Virus record (IMG/VR): IMGVR_UViG_3300042260_000111 | Coordinates: 1-43,739 of that record | From: a virus | Direction: 5' to 3' (one strand) | Length of the DNA stretch: 43,739 bases | Shown: piece after piece, positions 16,167-27,478 of the stretch | Numbering within the stretch: position 1 is the first letter of the stretch | Layout: the number at the start of each line of letters is the position of its first letter | Notes under the pieces: generated by a model | Told to the model about the DNA's origin: nothing | Databases searched by the model: none | What the model saw: only the letters and a program-made list of their open reading frames with translations | Program-made: the position numbers and the translations under genes

Positions 16167-17153
16167 ATGGATTTAACTAAATTAACTCCCTGGGGAATGG
16201 CTGCAAGTGCAGCAGGCGGATTAATTGGTCTTGTAGGAGCATTTGGTAAGAAAAGCGAAGCTGAAAGACAACTTGAGGCTCAGCGTACTTATGCGGGGCA
16301 ACAAAGAAGTGCATTCAATGCTGGCTACGGAGATTTACTTTCTCAAGCAAAAGGAGCAGCAACTTACCAAGGAGATATTTCTCGTTATACAAAAGTAGAG
16401 CAACAAGCTGATTTAGCTAAGCGTATGGCGTCAGGTCAATCGCGTGGAGCTGGAGAGCAAATTGCTAGAGACCAAGCAGCGCAAACATCTGCTAACGCAT
16501 TAGCTGCCGCACAACGTGGAGCTGGTAGCGGTACTGATATTATGACTGCAGCATTATTAGCTCAACAAGGAGAAAATCAAGCACAAAATACTATTAGTGC
16601 GCGTTCTGCTCAAGAGCAAATGGCTTTACAGAATATGGCACAACAGCAGCAATTTGCAGCATTAGGTCAGACAGCTGCAGCATCTGCCAGAGAGAGAGGT
16701 TTAGAATTCCAATCATTAGCTAACAAACAAGCTAACATTATGGGAATTACTCAGAATAAACTTGAGGGAGAGATGAATCTTAATCAAAGTTTATTTGAAG
16801 GAGAACAAGCTAAGGCAGCCGCATTACAAGAAGCGAAGAGCGCAATCTGGTCTGGTATTGGAGGCATTGCATCTGGTATTGGTTCAGGTATGATGCAAAT
16901 GGGTAATCAGGCTAGACAGATGCAAAACTTAACAAGTCTGTATAAAATAAATGCTGACCAATCTATTAAGAGTAATCCAGCAGTTTCAGCTTTATTAGGT
17001 AATCCATTGACAGGGGCTACAGGGCAAAACATTTCATTCCCATCTTTAGGTGGATTTAAAATGGGTACACCTACAATGACAGCACAACAATCTTTTGATT
17101 CTCAAAATTCTTGGGACCCAATCAATAAACAATGGTTCTCAACTGGTAATTAA
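16167..17153 (+). CDS. Ejection (internal virion) protein 1
   Basis: 328 aa. A hydrophobic Gly-rich N-terminal segment (MAASAAGGLIGLVGAFG) is followed by a long helical region very rich in Ala and Gln (AAQRGAGSGTDIMTAALLAQ), then a second Gly-zipper-like patch (IWSGIGGIASGIGSGMMQMG). This composition fits the small ejection protein of podoviruses (T7 gp14 type) that inserts into the host outer membrane. First of three consecutive candidates. Confidence 0.7.
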   Translation: MDLTKLTPWGMAASAAGGLIGLVGAFGKKSEAERQLEAQRTYAGQQRSAFNAGYGDLLSQAKGAATYQGDISRYTKVEQQADLAKRMASGQSRGAGEQIARDQAAQTSANALAAAQRGAGSGTDIMTAALLAQQGENQAQNTISARSAQEQMALQNMAQQQQFAALGQTAAASARERGLEFQSLANKQANIMGITQNKLEGEMNLNQSLFEGEQAKAAALQEAKSAIWSGIGGIASGIGSGMMQMGNQARQMQNLTSLYKINADQSIKSNPAVSALLGNPLTGATGQNISFPSLGGFKMGTPTMTAQQSFDSQNSWDPINKQWFSTGN

Positions 17154-17155
17154 TT

Positions 17156-18664
17156 ATGGCAGGATTCGTTTATAACCCAGCGGAAAGTATTAAGGAGGAT
17201 TTCCAGCAGACAGGTTCTGCAATGGGAAACATATTTGCGCAAGTGATTCAGCAACAGCAAAGAGATTATGCTCTTGCTGAGAATGCTTTTGCAAATATAG
17301 AAGCGCTTAAGAAAGACCTCAATATTTATGGTCAAAAAAGCATTACATCTAAAGCTAATGCCCTGTTAGGTCACGCAAGTTCTGCTATCTTATCTAACGG
17401 TAAACTTGACTACAGTAAGATGGGCGAAATTCGTCAAGCTGTGTCTGATATTAAAGACCTTAAGACAGGATATGATTTAGGGGCTAAGGAGTATGAAAGA
17501 ATGCTTCAGATGGGTTTAGCTAACAAGGAGAACTTAACAAGCTTTGAGACATTCTATAAGGAATTGTCTGCAAAGATGTCTGACGAGAACTTGATTAAGA
17601 ATCCTCGTGACTTACAAGCTGCTTTAGCTGATACTTATACCAAGAGCTTGGATGCTACTAAAATGTACATTAAAGCATTTACGTCAGCTAATCCTTATAA
17701 ACCCTTTTCTAAAGATGTTAAAGATAGCAAAGGCAATTTAGTTAGAGTGCAAGGAGAATTACCTGTAGGTTGGACTTCAGACGCAGAAGGCAATGTATTC
17801 CCTCCTGCTCCAGTTACAATTAAGAATGCTGATGGCACAACTTCTACGGTCGATTATGCTGACCAAACTGTAGCTCAAATAAAAGCATCTAACCCAGAGG
17901 TATTGGCAGCAATGCGGCGTCAAGCTAATTTTTACGGAGAAAACCTAACAGATAAGCAGTTGGTAGAATATTATACTACTAAAGTTCCAATGTTAGCTAA
18001 ATCACAACAGGTTAAATCTGCTTCAGCAATTGAAACAGAAGAAGCTCAAGCGGATATTCTTGGAGTTAAAGCTAAATATGCAGAAAAAGAACAAAAAGCT
18101 GACTTAAATGCAAAAGCAGCATCTGCCGCAGCAAGTTGGGCTCAGGCAGCTTACACAAATGCAAAGGCTCAGCAAGAAGAGGTAGAGATGTTATATGACC
18201 CTTTTAAGGATTTCACTAAAGTGTCATTTCCAGGAAGTTCTACAGGAAAGCCTGTTAATCTTACAAAATACCCTATTGGCAAAGATATTAGCCTTAATGT
18301 AAATGGTCAACAAGGAGTAATTAAATCTATCGCTAGAGATGAAAATGGCGGGACTTGGGTTGAGGCTTGGCAAAACGGAAGAAATCAAATAACAGCAAAT
18401 GTCGACAAAAACGACAGAAGAGCAGGGTTTAAATGGAGAAAAGTTTCTAACTTAGAAGAATTTAATACAGAGCTTGCTCAGGAAATAAATGTTGGCGCTG
18501 GAATTCCTTCTAAACAAAAAGCAATGGTAAGAAAGGCTATAGGCACATTATATAACTTACCAACAAGACAAAATAATATAATAAGTGCGGCTCCTAAGCC
18601 AGCAAATCCTTCTAATACAAAACTTCCTTCACCTGGTGGGGCAATTCCAGTAAACGAATTTTAA
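17156..18664 (+). CDS. Ejection (internal virion) protein 2
   Basis: 502 aa, almost wholly helical, Ala/Gln/Lys-rich, no enzyme motif. The segment from about residue 300 (EEAQADILGVKAKYAEKEQKADLNAK) is strongly coiled. It lies 2 nt after ejection protein 1 and 20 nt before the giant protein, matching the T7 gp14-15-16 order. It would help form the conduit for DNA transfer across the periplasm. Role by context. Confidence 0.65.
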   Translation: MAGFVYNPAESIKEDFQQTGSAMGNIFAQVIQQQQRDYALAENAFANIEALKKDLNIYGQKSITSKANALLGHASSAILSNGKLDYSKMGEIRQAVSDIKDLKTGYDLGAKEYERMLQMGLANKENLTSFETFYKELSAKMSDENLIKNPRDLQAALADTYTKSLDATKMYIKAFTSANPYKPFSKDVKDSKGNLVRVQGELPVGWTSDAEGNVFPPAPVTIKNADGTTSTVDYADQTVAQIKASNPEVLAAMRRQANFYGENLTDKQLVEYYTTKVPMLAKSQQVKSASAIETEEAQADILGVKAKYAEKEQKADLNAKAASAAASWAQAAYTNAKAQQEEVEMLYDPFKDFTKVSFPGSSTGKPVNLTKYPIGKDISLNVNGQQGVIKSIARDENGGTWVEAWQNGRNQITANVDKNDRRAGFKWRKVSNLEEFNTELAQEINVGAGIPSKQKAMVRKAIGTLYNLPTRQNNIISAAPKPANPSNTKLPSPGGAIPVNEF

Positions 18665-18684
18665 TATAATACAAAACCCATAAT

Positions 18685-21600
18685 ATGGCTAAGAATAGAT
18701 TAATAAAAAGTTCTCGTGGAAATGGATACGGAATATTGGACGAAGAGACAAATATGGTCACGCCTGTTTCTTTTGATACTAACCAGTTAATCGAAAGTAA
18801 AAAAGGTAATGGATTTGGACTTCAATTTGGGGATAGCGTAGTTCCAGTTGATATTTCTGGATTGAGCAAGTCTGATATTAATTTATTTAAAAAAAAAGTC
18901 GATACGGAATTATCTGGGGCAGAAAATTCTACGGATGGTGCTCACAACGACGACGCTTGGTACGAGAATCTATATAGTGGCACTATTGGTGTAGCCAAGA
19001 ATTTAATTGACTTAGTCCCTATTACTGCAAAAGGATTTCTTAGAAGTGCCTCTAAGTCTGCTATGACTCATAGTGGCGCACCTTCTATGTCATTAATTGC
19101 AGAAGCAGTTGGTGGTGAAAAAGCAGGTAAGCAGATGGAGGAAATATCTCGTTTATCTGAAAAGAATGCATTAAAAGGGGCTGACCAACTAATTACATAC
19201 GAAAAACAAAAACTAGCAAAGGGTACATCAAGTATAACGGAATTAGTTGGCAAAGGGTATGTAACTAATGGCGATGCCGAAAATATTGGCTATCAACTTG
19301 CAGATGGTATAACCCAGATGGTTGTTGGTGCTATTCCTGGAATTGGAGGAATGGCATTATACTCTAAAAACCTAGAATCAAGATACGAGGAGGCTAAGGC
19401 TAAAGGATTTTCAGATGACAAAGCTTTTAATGAGTCTGCAGTAGGCGCATTGGTTGAAACTGTAATTGAAAAAAATATAGGTGTTGACAAGCTAATATCA
19501 AAAGGTCTTGGCAAGACTTTATCAAAAGAAGCTATTAAGGATATTAGCGGCGCACTAATATCTAAAGAAGCATTCCAGGAGGTTGCAAAGAAGTACGCTA
19601 AGTCATTCTCACTTGAGAACTTAAAGCAAGGTTTTGTTAAAGGATTTCTTCCTGAAGCAGCCGAAGAATTTGCACAAACATATATTGATGGCGCTGAGCA
19701 GGATTTATTTGATTACTACGAAAGAAAGCGTAAAGAGGACAACCCTAACGCTAAGTTGGAGTTGTATGACGCTAAAGACGAAGAAGGGGTATTTAATACA
19801 TTTAATCCCGAGACAGGCAAGGCGGAGCTTTCTCCATCATTTAAATCTAAGACATTACTTGGCGCATTAGATGCTTCGTTTTATGGCGGTTTAACAGGTC
19901 AAATGGGAGGAATGTTTGTTGACTCTCAGTCATTTAATCCATCTATTTATTCTACACTACAGAACGCTTATGACTCCCAAGGTAAAGAGGCGTTAGCTAA
20001 GTCTGTTGAAACAATTAAAACAGGGTTAACTAAGGCTAACTCTAACGGTAAGTTAGATAACAATTCCTATAACAATGCATTAAAGAATGTTGATAAGATA
20101 GCGAGCAACGTTTCTAAGTTTGAGCAAAACTCAGATATAAACTCTTATTCAAGATACTTATTATACGACAATACCGAACGTATTATTCCACAGGAGTCAG
20201 CTAAGATAGCTCGCAATCTAGCTGAGATTATGACTCCGCTTGAGTTGCCTACAGAAGACCAAATTAAGAATGACGTTGACAACGACGAAGTCTCTCCGAT
20301 GTCTTTCGAGCAAGCTAAAGATGTTCCTGAGCCTTTCAGAAACTATGTATCTGTTATTGAAAATGAGAACGGAGAAAAAGCTATCCAAGGAAATATCCCT
20401 AACTCTATTGTAAAGGCATATAACGATAATCAAATGGCTGTTCAGGAAGCTATGAACAACCCATTATTTGCTGTACAATCCTTAACAGACAACAGTAGAC
20501 TCGTATCTATTGAAGACCTAGAAAGAATTGGTCAACAAGGAGGGAATGTCAATCAAGACCCAGCACAGCAACTTAACTTTAAGGCTAAGTTTGAGGCAAA
20601 CAAGAAGTCTTTCAATAAAGGTCTTCGTGTAATTAACTATGCTAAAGAGATATCTAAGAACATTGTAGATGGAAATGTAGCTGATGCAGAGACATTAAGA
20701 AGAGGTTATGCCAACATATTTGCTTTTAACGAGGGAGATACTGTATTCTATGGTAATAAATCTGCAAAAGTTTTGGAAATCTCTCCTAATGGTCAGTCAT
20801 TAAAGCTATCAGGATTACAGGATAGAGTAAGCGCGAGCGATGAAAATTTATCCTTAGAAGATGCGGAGAGAGAAACTCCTGTGGCTCCAACTACTGAAGC
20901 TCAAGTTGAGCCAACTCAAGCTACTGAGCCAGTTGCAACACAGCCTGTTATAGAACAACCTGAAGAAGAAAAAATCACAGGTAGAACTATGCGCGATGCA
21001 GTGGATGAATTGATTCCATTTACATATAGGGGTGAGACAGGCGAGATATACAAGCAACGTAATGGTGTAGTTGTGTTTGAAAGCCCTAACCGCGTTTATG
21101 AGTTTGGGAATATTAATGATATTGGTAACAAGTCTATTGATGAGTTTGATATCATTCCGCAAGAGATGGAGATTGGAGATGATTTCTCTGTAACCATTGA
21201 TGGAAAGAAATTTACTAACAAGAGCCAGAACCCTTTCAAGGCAATTACTTACGACGAAGAGGGGAATGCTGTGTCTATTAAATTAGATAACGACAAAGGG
21301 CAAACGCGTGTAATTAAAGGTACGCGCGCGATGTTAATTGATGCTAAATATAAAATAAAAAAACTATTCAATGATGCAACAAGAGACCAGCTTGCAGCCG
21401 CAGCAGATGACGCCGCAAGACAAGCAGCAACAGCTCCAGAGACTACAGGAGAGTCTGGACAAACTACCACTACAACAGAGGGTAAGCCTATTGAACAAGC
21501 ACCTTCAATTGCTCAACAAGAGTACGACAGAAGAGTAAAAGAAATTCGAGCTAAATTAGCAGAACAAGAAAGCGAACAAGCTACTCAGAATAGACAAGCT

Positions 21601-24600
21601 GTAGCTAACTTAGCAGCATCTTTATATACTGCTGGAATTAATGTAGAGATATTAGACTCAAATGCTATACGCGCAAAGTATGACAAAGAGGCGTCTCAGG
21701 GAATGTTCCTTAATAACAAGGGAGTAATCGTTATTAACGAAAGTGTACTTCCAACTGAGTGGGGTAAAACTATTATCTTCCACGAAGGAACTCACCCTAT
21801 TATTAATATCATTCGCAATACAGAGCCTAAGTTATATAAGCAATTAGTAGCTGCGGCAAAAGAGGAAGCTAAGACTAATCCAGAAGTTAATAAAATATTG
21901 CAACAGATACGCAATACTAAGGCGTATGGCGACGAATTTACTCGTAATGACGAATTGGTTGCCGAATTAATCGCTCGTGTTTCTAGTGGAAAGTTAGACC
22001 TTAATCAAGTCAAGCCTAGCTTTAAGCAGTCTGTCATTGACTTTATTAACAAGATTGCTAAGGCAATAGGATTGAATCCAATATTAAAAGATTCAGACCA
22101 AGTTGCTTTGACAAAATTAGCTACTCAGATATCTGATGTATTAAACGCAGGTAAAGATATTTCCGAAATTGTTGGCTCTAGTAATGTATCAAAGTTCGCG
22201 GTTGCGTCAGATATTAATACCGAAAGCGAGAATAGCGCTATTTACGGAGGAGGTATTCAGCAATCGGAGATTGAAAGAGCTAAGGTTACAGATAAACCTG
22301 TAGTCAATGTGTACAAAGAAGAAGGCGTATCTGATTTGCCAATCAGGTCTCTTAAAGACATCTATGATAGCTACGGAGGTAAGGTTGTGTTTATTAATTC
22401 GGACCCGACTAAAGTTGGCAATCTAAAGCTTATATCTGGCAAAGAAATATTCTTGTATGGTGGTCCTGAGTATATGTCTTTAACGAAGAATATTGAAGGG
22501 AACGTCGGATTTGCCACAACACTAGAGTCTAAAGTTAAGACTCACGACAAGCTAAGAAACAAAGTTTTTGGAGAGGGAAAGGGTGTTACAATTGTAGCTA
22601 CGCAATCGCCTGACTCCATAATGTCAAACTCTTATTCATTGAGATATATTCTTGATGCAATAACCCAGTTGCCTAAAAACATAACATCAGACCCTGCATT
22701 TAAAAAAGAGTTTTTTGGCGAAGATATTAAAGCTTTGCAGCTTGCTTTCGGCACTGAAGCGTATGACGCTTTTGTTAAGAAATTCAAAAATACAGACTTT
22801 AGTTCAACAGAATCTATAGGTGTAATGATAGACGAACTAGGATACAAGTTATCTAGCGCATCTACACCTGCAAGTTTCAAAGCAAGAAAAGCTTTGACTA
22901 ATAATCTTGTAGCTGGATTTGTTACTAAAAGTTCTAGAGTAGATACTAAGAATGAAAAAGGATTCGTCTCGGTATCGCCTAAGAAATTTATAGCAAAATC
23001 TCTTTATGACGAATTTGGGGTAAATGCAGAAAGTATCATTAAGCAAATCGGCAATAAAGATATTGTTGATAAGTTCTTTAATGAAGGAATTTGGGGATTA
23101 GCAGTTAGTGGATTTGAGACGTCGCCTGAATCAAACTATGTTTCTATACAAGACAAAGGAGTTGCTCATCCATTGTTTAACGCTAAGTTTTATGGAGAGA
23201 ATCCTTTTAAATTAGATGCGGCATACAAAGTTGATGACCTAATCCTACCTATTGAAAGTGGCGAAAGTAAATCAGGTAAAGTTTATCTAGATAAATTTGG
23301 CAATCCAAAGCCATATGAGAAAAAGACTTCATTACAGTTGGCTGCATCAATTTATGTAGGAGGCGATATCGAGGCTCAGCTTTCTGACATCGACCGCACA
23401 TATTCCCCTGAGACTACAGTAGCAGAAGCAGGGATGACTATGCAGGAGAGAGAAGATTGGAAGAAAAAGAACAAAGTAAGCCAAAGACAAGTAAGAAATC
23501 CATTAGTACAAGAGGCTGCAAAGAACCTATTAGATGGAAACATTACTTTAGATGGATATGTTGATGTTGTAAGGTCTAATCAACCAATAAAGCCATTCTT
23601 GCAGGTGCCTAAATTACCTACGTTAAAAGACGTTATTTCTGCGTTAGATAATGGTAAATTAGGGAGAGGTGGAATAGTAGGAGTAAATCGCTCATTTAAT
23701 GATGGCGATAAAGTTGCTACACGGTTAGATATACCCGCTTACGAAGATTACGACACTTGGGTTGTTTCTATTCACGACCAGTTAAAAGAGGGTAAAGTAT
23801 TAGCTTATGGTCAAACTGCTGTATTAAAAAATGTCCAATTTAAAACAAGCGCAAAAGGCGGTATTGGTATAGCAATAAAGAATGATAAAAATACTATTGC
23901 CCGTATGTTTGGGGAGTGGGCAAATGAAAGCCCAGAATCTGTTCACAAGAGAGCTGAGCAACTAATTAATGACCCTCAATGGGTACAGGTTGGAATGAAT
24001 CCATTCAGACATAGTTTCTTTTATGACAAATCAACTGGAGAAGCATTATTAGGTGCAGATGAAGTTATTCAAGTAGGGTCATTAGTATTAGCTAAGAATG
24101 TTGAAAGAGCTCCATTTGGAAGCCAAGCGTTCGTAGATAACTTCTCTTTTAAGAATAATGCAGGAGAAACAATTCAATTCTCAGACATTAGCCGCGATGA
24201 TAAGCGTATTCAGTTTGTAAGAGAAAATCTAAAGAATTACTCTAAGTCAGAGATTGTTGATGCGCTAATGGGTGCACCATTTAATCTAACTAAAGAGAAG
24301 GCAGAAGACATTGTAGCTCAAGCATCTTATGACCCATTAGCTCCATCGCTACCAACTGATAACCCAGACTTATCTATTCCAGAAGGTTCTAAATTAAATC
24401 AGAAAAGCAAGGTTGTTGATGAATACAACGAAGGATACGATAAAGAGAAAAAAGGCTTATTGACTAAAGCTGCAGGGTTCTGGGCTGAGAAGATGAAGTA
24501 CATCGCTCTTCAATATGATAGTAGATTCTTTGCAAGAAGAAAGCTTGATGTAGCTAGTACAGAAGAAAGCTTAGCTAAAGCTAGATTAAGGACACTTAAT

Positions 24601-27477
24601 GGTGTTGCGTACGCGGCTGGGCAAGAACTTTCTAAGCACTACAATGACATCTTTGGTAATGGGCTAGAAGCAGAAGGAGAAAGAGCATTAAACTCTATGA
24701 TATTTAACTTGCGTATCTTACAGATTGATAAGAACACGGAGCAAAAATATCAAGATGAAATAGAGAAATTAACTCTTGATTTTTCTAAAGAAAATAGAAG
24801 ATTACCTTCCGCTATTGAGGCTAGGTCAATAGCTATGCAAGCTAGAAAGAATGTGCCTGTTAAAATGCACGGTAAGACGAAGAACGGTATACCAGCTACA
24901 TCACAAACAGCGCAATCGTTCTTAGATGGCTTAAGAGCTGAACTTGGAGAGTCTGAGTACAATATGCTTAGAGCTCGTGCTGAATTGTTTAGGAAGGTCA
25001 ATAATGCTCAAGTAATCAAACTTAGAGATGCTGGATTAATTTCTAAAGAGGTAGCTGATACTTATAAGGATGACTTCTATGCTTACAGAAAAACTCTTGA
25101 AAGACTTTATGGCGAGCAAGATAGTAGCGTAATTATGCTTAATGGCGTTACGTCTATTAAAGGTTGGTCATCTTTATCTAAAGAGGGTGCCGAAAACTAC
25201 CTAGAACAAGATGCTAGACTATTGCTAGCTGAGAGCTTTATTGGAACTGCAAGAGCTATAGCTAAGAACAAATTGCGCGAAGCTATTTTTGACGAAAATA
25301 TTAAAGTAGATGAAAACGGTAGAGAGCAGTCAATCATTGACAAAGAAGGCAGAAAAGTCGAATTCATTAAACCTGCGAAATACTTAAGAGATAAGAATGG
25401 CGACATTCGTTCTAATGGAAAAGAACTATCTGTAGCGGATGCAGATGAAGGATTCGTTAATGTCCCATACAAGAAAGATGGCATTGTTAACTATTTCCAG
25501 ATGGAGAAAGAAATGTTCAACCAAATTGAAGGGAACAACATTAAGTGGAAAGACAAAAGTGCTTACTATGATACAACTGACTATGCTAATAGAATCTTAA
25601 CAGGTTTTGCTACAAGAAATAACCCGTTCTTCTGGATTGGCAATATCCCTATGGACTTACAACAACAAGTATTCTTTACAGATATTTGGACACAAGGAAG
25701 CCCGATTAAATCAAACGTGTACGTAGCTGGGGCTAGAGCTATCGCTCGTACCATCAAGTTTGCTAATCTGTTTGGTAGAAACACTGAGCTTGTGGACAAT
25801 TTGCTTGCAGAGTATATTGCGGCAGGTGGGGCTATGGATAGAATGTCTACGATGAAAGAACAGAGACAAAGAACTATCGAGCTATCTTTATACGAAGGGG
25901 AAAAGAATAGCAAAGGTCAATGGATTAAGAGTAAGTTTAAGGCATTTAATTCTAAGATGAATGAGGGGACTGAGATTGCGATGCGTCTAGCGGCGTATGA
26001 CCAAGCTAAGAATAACCTTATTAACAAGTTTAACGAGGATAACAATGGAGCAAATCCTAGTAGCTCAGATATGTTAAAGATTCAAGAGATTGCTGCGGCA
26101 CAATCTAGAGCTTATACAGACTTTGCTCAAAGAGGAACTGACGTGCCAAATCTTAATATTGCATATCTTAACTCGGCTATTCAGGCATCGGGGGTGGCAC
26201 TTGAGTATATTAGTGACAATCCAGCTAAATTTGCAAATAAAGCTTCTCAACTTGTCATTGGTAAGTTCTTGGGGACTCTGGCTATTATGGCATTAATGGG
26301 AGATGCTTATGATGAACTTGATGAATACAGAAAAGACTTGTACTCATTTATGTTCTCATTTGATACTAAAATGAAGGATGATAAAGGGAATCCAATCTTT
26401 GTTACAGCTGACATAAAAAATAACCCGCAGTTAATACCATTGCTTGGGGTTTCAAGAGAAGCGGCTGAGATGTCTATGAGATATTTACGAGGAGACAAAC
26501 AAAAGGATTACACAGTTGGCGGAACAATTGATAGAACAATTGAGTTGCTTAATCACGCTTTATTTGGAATCGTTCCTAATGTAACGTCTATCGAAGATTT
26601 AAAGAAAAGTGGTGCTCAAATATTAGCAAAACACACATTAGCTAATATTGCTATAAAAGGATTTATGGGATTTGATGCTTTCAGAAACAGAGATATCGAG
26701 AAGGCAAAGGATGCTGATGTATCTCCATATATGAGAGGTCAAGACGACAAATCAATACCTTACTTCTATAAGGCAATTGCAATGTCTATGGCTAATAACA
26801 CATCCGAAAATCAAGTATCTCCTGCTAAATTACAAGCTATGGCAGAGACATTGATTACATCTCCAAGCACAACTCCTTGGGTTGGATTAGCTTACAGCTT
26901 GTTATCTGATGTTGCAAATTTAATTGTACCTGCTAAATCTCAAGCACAGAAAGGGGAATACTCGGTATCTGAAAGTGGTGGCAAATTACTTAAATCGTTA
27001 ACTAAGAAATTCGCAACTTATACTGATGCTGAGAAGGCAGAGATTAGAAGCAATGATGTGTTGTATAAGATGTCTAGAGAAGAAAGCTTGAGATTTAATG
27101 ATACCGAAAGAAAGATTGACACTCAGTTAAAAGACTTATACAAGGCTGACCCTAAAAACTTCTTCACCAATGTGGATAAAATGGCAAAAGAGGAAGGGTA
27201 TTGGGAGAATGATTTAATTATGAGTAGAATTGATGCAAGAGCTAAGAATATTGATAATGCTGAATATGACAGAGCATTTATTAAGAGTGACATAGCCAAC
27301 GAAGTTAAGATTCTTTTCCATACAAAAGGAGTTGAGGGTAAGGCTAATTTGTTAAAGTATATGTTTGAAAAGGACGCTACAAAGGCGCGCCAAGTAATTG
27401 ATGGATTAATTGATTACGGAATGTCAACAAAAGAGGCTTACGACACAGAAGATTTGTACTTAAAGTCGATAAAATAA
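18685..27477 (+). CDS. Giant polyvalent ejection protein with HEGTH metalloprotease motif
   Basis: 2930 aa. Readable parts in order are: a Gly-rich hydrophobic N-terminal region (about 100-330, ending PEAAEEFAQTYIDGAEQDL); a small SH3-like segment near 690; a Thr/Glu/Gln-rich linker; a zincin-type HEGTH at His1033-His1037 with NDELVAELIAR about 50 residues on as the likely third-ligand helix; a unit around 1772 (NPFRHSFFYDKSTGEALLGAD) seen in many large phage polyproteins; and a long helical C-terminal half with NPFFWIGNIPMDLQQQ at 2313, an LPD38-like pattern. Such proteins are packaged and enter the cell with DNA. No transglycosylase motif was seen, so the peptidase may replace it. Confidence 0.75.
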   Translation: MAKNRLIKSSRGNGYGILDEETNMVTPVSFDTNQLIESKKGNGFGLQFGDSVVPVDISGLSKSDINLFKKKVDTELSGAENSTDGAHNDDAWYENLYSGTIGVAKNLIDLVPITAKGFLRSASKSAMTHSGAPSMSLIAEAVGGEKAGKQMEEISRLSEKNALKGADQLITYEKQKLAKGTSSITELVGKGYVTNGDAENIGYQLADGITQMVVGAIPGIGGMALYSKNLESRYEEAKAKGFSDDKAFNESAVGALVETVIEKNIGVDKLISKGLGKTLSKEAIKDISGALISKEAFQEVAKKYAKSFSLENLKQGFVKGFLPEAAEEFAQTYIDGAEQDLFDYYERKRKEDNPNAKLELYDAKDEEGVFNTFNPETGKAELSPSFKSKTLLGALDASFYGGLTGQMGGMFVDSQSFNPSIYSTLQNAYDSQGKEALAKSVETIKTGLTKANSNGKLDNNSYNNALKNVDKIASNVSKFEQNSDINSYSRYLLYDNTERIIPQESAKIARNLAEIMTPLELPTEDQIKNDVDNDEVSPMSFEQAKDVPEPFRNYVSVIENENGEKAIQGNIPNSIVKAYNDNQMAVQEAMNNPLFAVQSLTDNSRLVSIEDLERIGQQGGNVNQDPAQQLNFKAKFEANKKSFNKGLRVINYAKEISKNIVDGNVADAETLRRGYANIFAFNEGDTVFYGNKSAKVLEISPNGQSLKLSGLQDRVSASDENLSLEDAERETPVAPTTEAQVEPTQATEPVATQPVIEQPEEEKITGRTMRDAVDELIPFTYRGETGEIYKQRNGVVVFESPNRVYEFGNINDIGNKSIDEFDIIPQEMEIGDDFSVTIDGKKFTNKSQNPFKAITYDEEGNAVSIKLDNDKGQTRVIKGTRAMLIDAKYKIKKLFNDATRDQLAAAADDAARQAATAPETTGESGQTTTTTEGKPIEQAPSIAQQEYDRRVKEIRAKLAEQESEQATQNRQAVANLAASLYTAGINVEILDSNAIRAKYDKEASQGMFLNNKGVIVINESVLPTEWGKTIIFHEGTHPIINIIRNTEPKLYKQLVAAAKEEAKTNPEVNKILQQIRNTKAYGDEFTRNDELVAELIARVSSGKLDLNQVKPSFKQSVIDFINKIAKAIGLNPILKDSDQVALTKLATQISDVLNAGKDISEIVGSSNVSKFAVASDINTESENSAIYGGGIQQSEIERAKVTDKPVVNVYKEEGVSDLPIRSLKDIYDSYGGKVVFINSDPTKVGNLKLISGKEIFLYGGPEYMSLTKNIEGNVGFATTLESKVKTHDKLRNKVFGEGKGVTIVATQSPDSIMSNSYSLRYILDAITQLPKNITSDPAFKKEFFGEDIKALQLAFGTEAYDAFVKKFKNTDFSSTESIGVMIDELGYKLSSASTPASFKARKALTNNLVAGFVTKSSRVDTKNEKGFVSVSPKKFIAKSLYDEFGVNAESIIKQIGNKDIVDKFFNEGIWGLAVSGFETSPESNYVSIQDKGVAHPLFNAKFYGENPFKLDAAYKVDDLILPIESGESKSGKVYLDKFGNPKPYEKKTSLQLAASIYVGGDIEAQLSDIDRTYSPETTVAEAGMTMQEREDWKKKNKVSQRQVRNPLVQEAAKNLLDGNITLDGYVDVVRSNQPIKPFLQVPKLPTLKDVISALDNGKLGRGGIVGVNRSFNDGDKVATRLDIPAYEDYDTWVVSIHDQLKEGKVLAYGQTAVLKNVQFKTSAKGGIGIAIKNDKNTIARMFGEWANESPESVHKRAEQLINDPQWVQVGMNPFRHSFFYDKSTGEALLGADEVIQVGSLVLAKNVERAPFGSQAFVDNFSFKNNAGETIQFSDISRDDKRIQFVRENLKNYSKSEIVDALMGAPFNLTKEKAEDIVAQASYDPLAPSLPTDNPDLSIPEGSKLNQKSKVVDEYNEGYDKEKKGLLTKAAGFWAEKMKYIALQYDSRFFARRKLDVASTEESLAKARLRTLNGVAYAAGQELSKHYNDIFGNGLEAEGERALNSMIFNLRILQIDKNTEQKYQDEIEKLTLDFSKENRRLPSAIEARSIAMQARKNVPVKMHGKTKNGIPATSQTAQSFLDGLRAELGESEYNMLRARAELFRKVNNAQVIKLRDAGLISKEVADTYKDDFYAYRKTLERLYGEQDSSVIMLNGVTSIKGWSSLSKEGAENYLEQDARLLLAESFIGTARAIAKNKLREAIFDENIKVDENGREQSIIDKEGRKVEFIKPAKYLRDKNGDIRSNGKELSVADADEGFVNVPYKKDGIVNYFQMEKEMFNQIEGNNIKWKDKSAYYDTTDYANRILTGFATRNNPFFWIGNIPMDLQQQVFFTDIWTQGSPIKSNVYVAGARAIARTIKFANLFGRNTELVDNLLAEYIAAGGAMDRMSTMKEQRQRTIELSLYEGEKNSKGQWIKSKFKAFNSKMNEGTEIAMRLAAYDQAKNNLINKFNEDNNGANPSSSDMLKIQEIAAAQSRAYTDFAQRGTDVPNLNIAYLNSAIQASGVALEYISDNPAKFANKASQLVIGKFLGTLAIMALMGDAYDELDEYRKDLYSFMFSFDTKMKDDKGNPIFVTADIKNNPQLIPLLGVSREAAEMSMRYLRGDKQKDYTVGGTIDRTIELLNHALFGIVPNVTSIEDLKKSGAQILAKHTLANIAIKGFMGFDAFRNRDIEKAKDADVSPYMRGQDDKSIPYFYKAIAMSMANNTSENQVSPAKLQAMAETLITSPSTTPWVGLAYSLLSDVANLIVPAKSQAQKGEYSVSESGGKLLKSLTKKFATYTDAEKAEIRSNDVLYKMSREESLRFNDTERKIDTQLKDLYKADPKNFFTNVDKMAKEEGYWENDLIMSRIDARAKNIDNAEYDRAFIKSDIANEVKILFHTKGVEGKANLLKYMFEKDATKARQVIDGLIDYGMSTKEAYDTEDLYLKSIK

Positions 27478-27478
27478 G

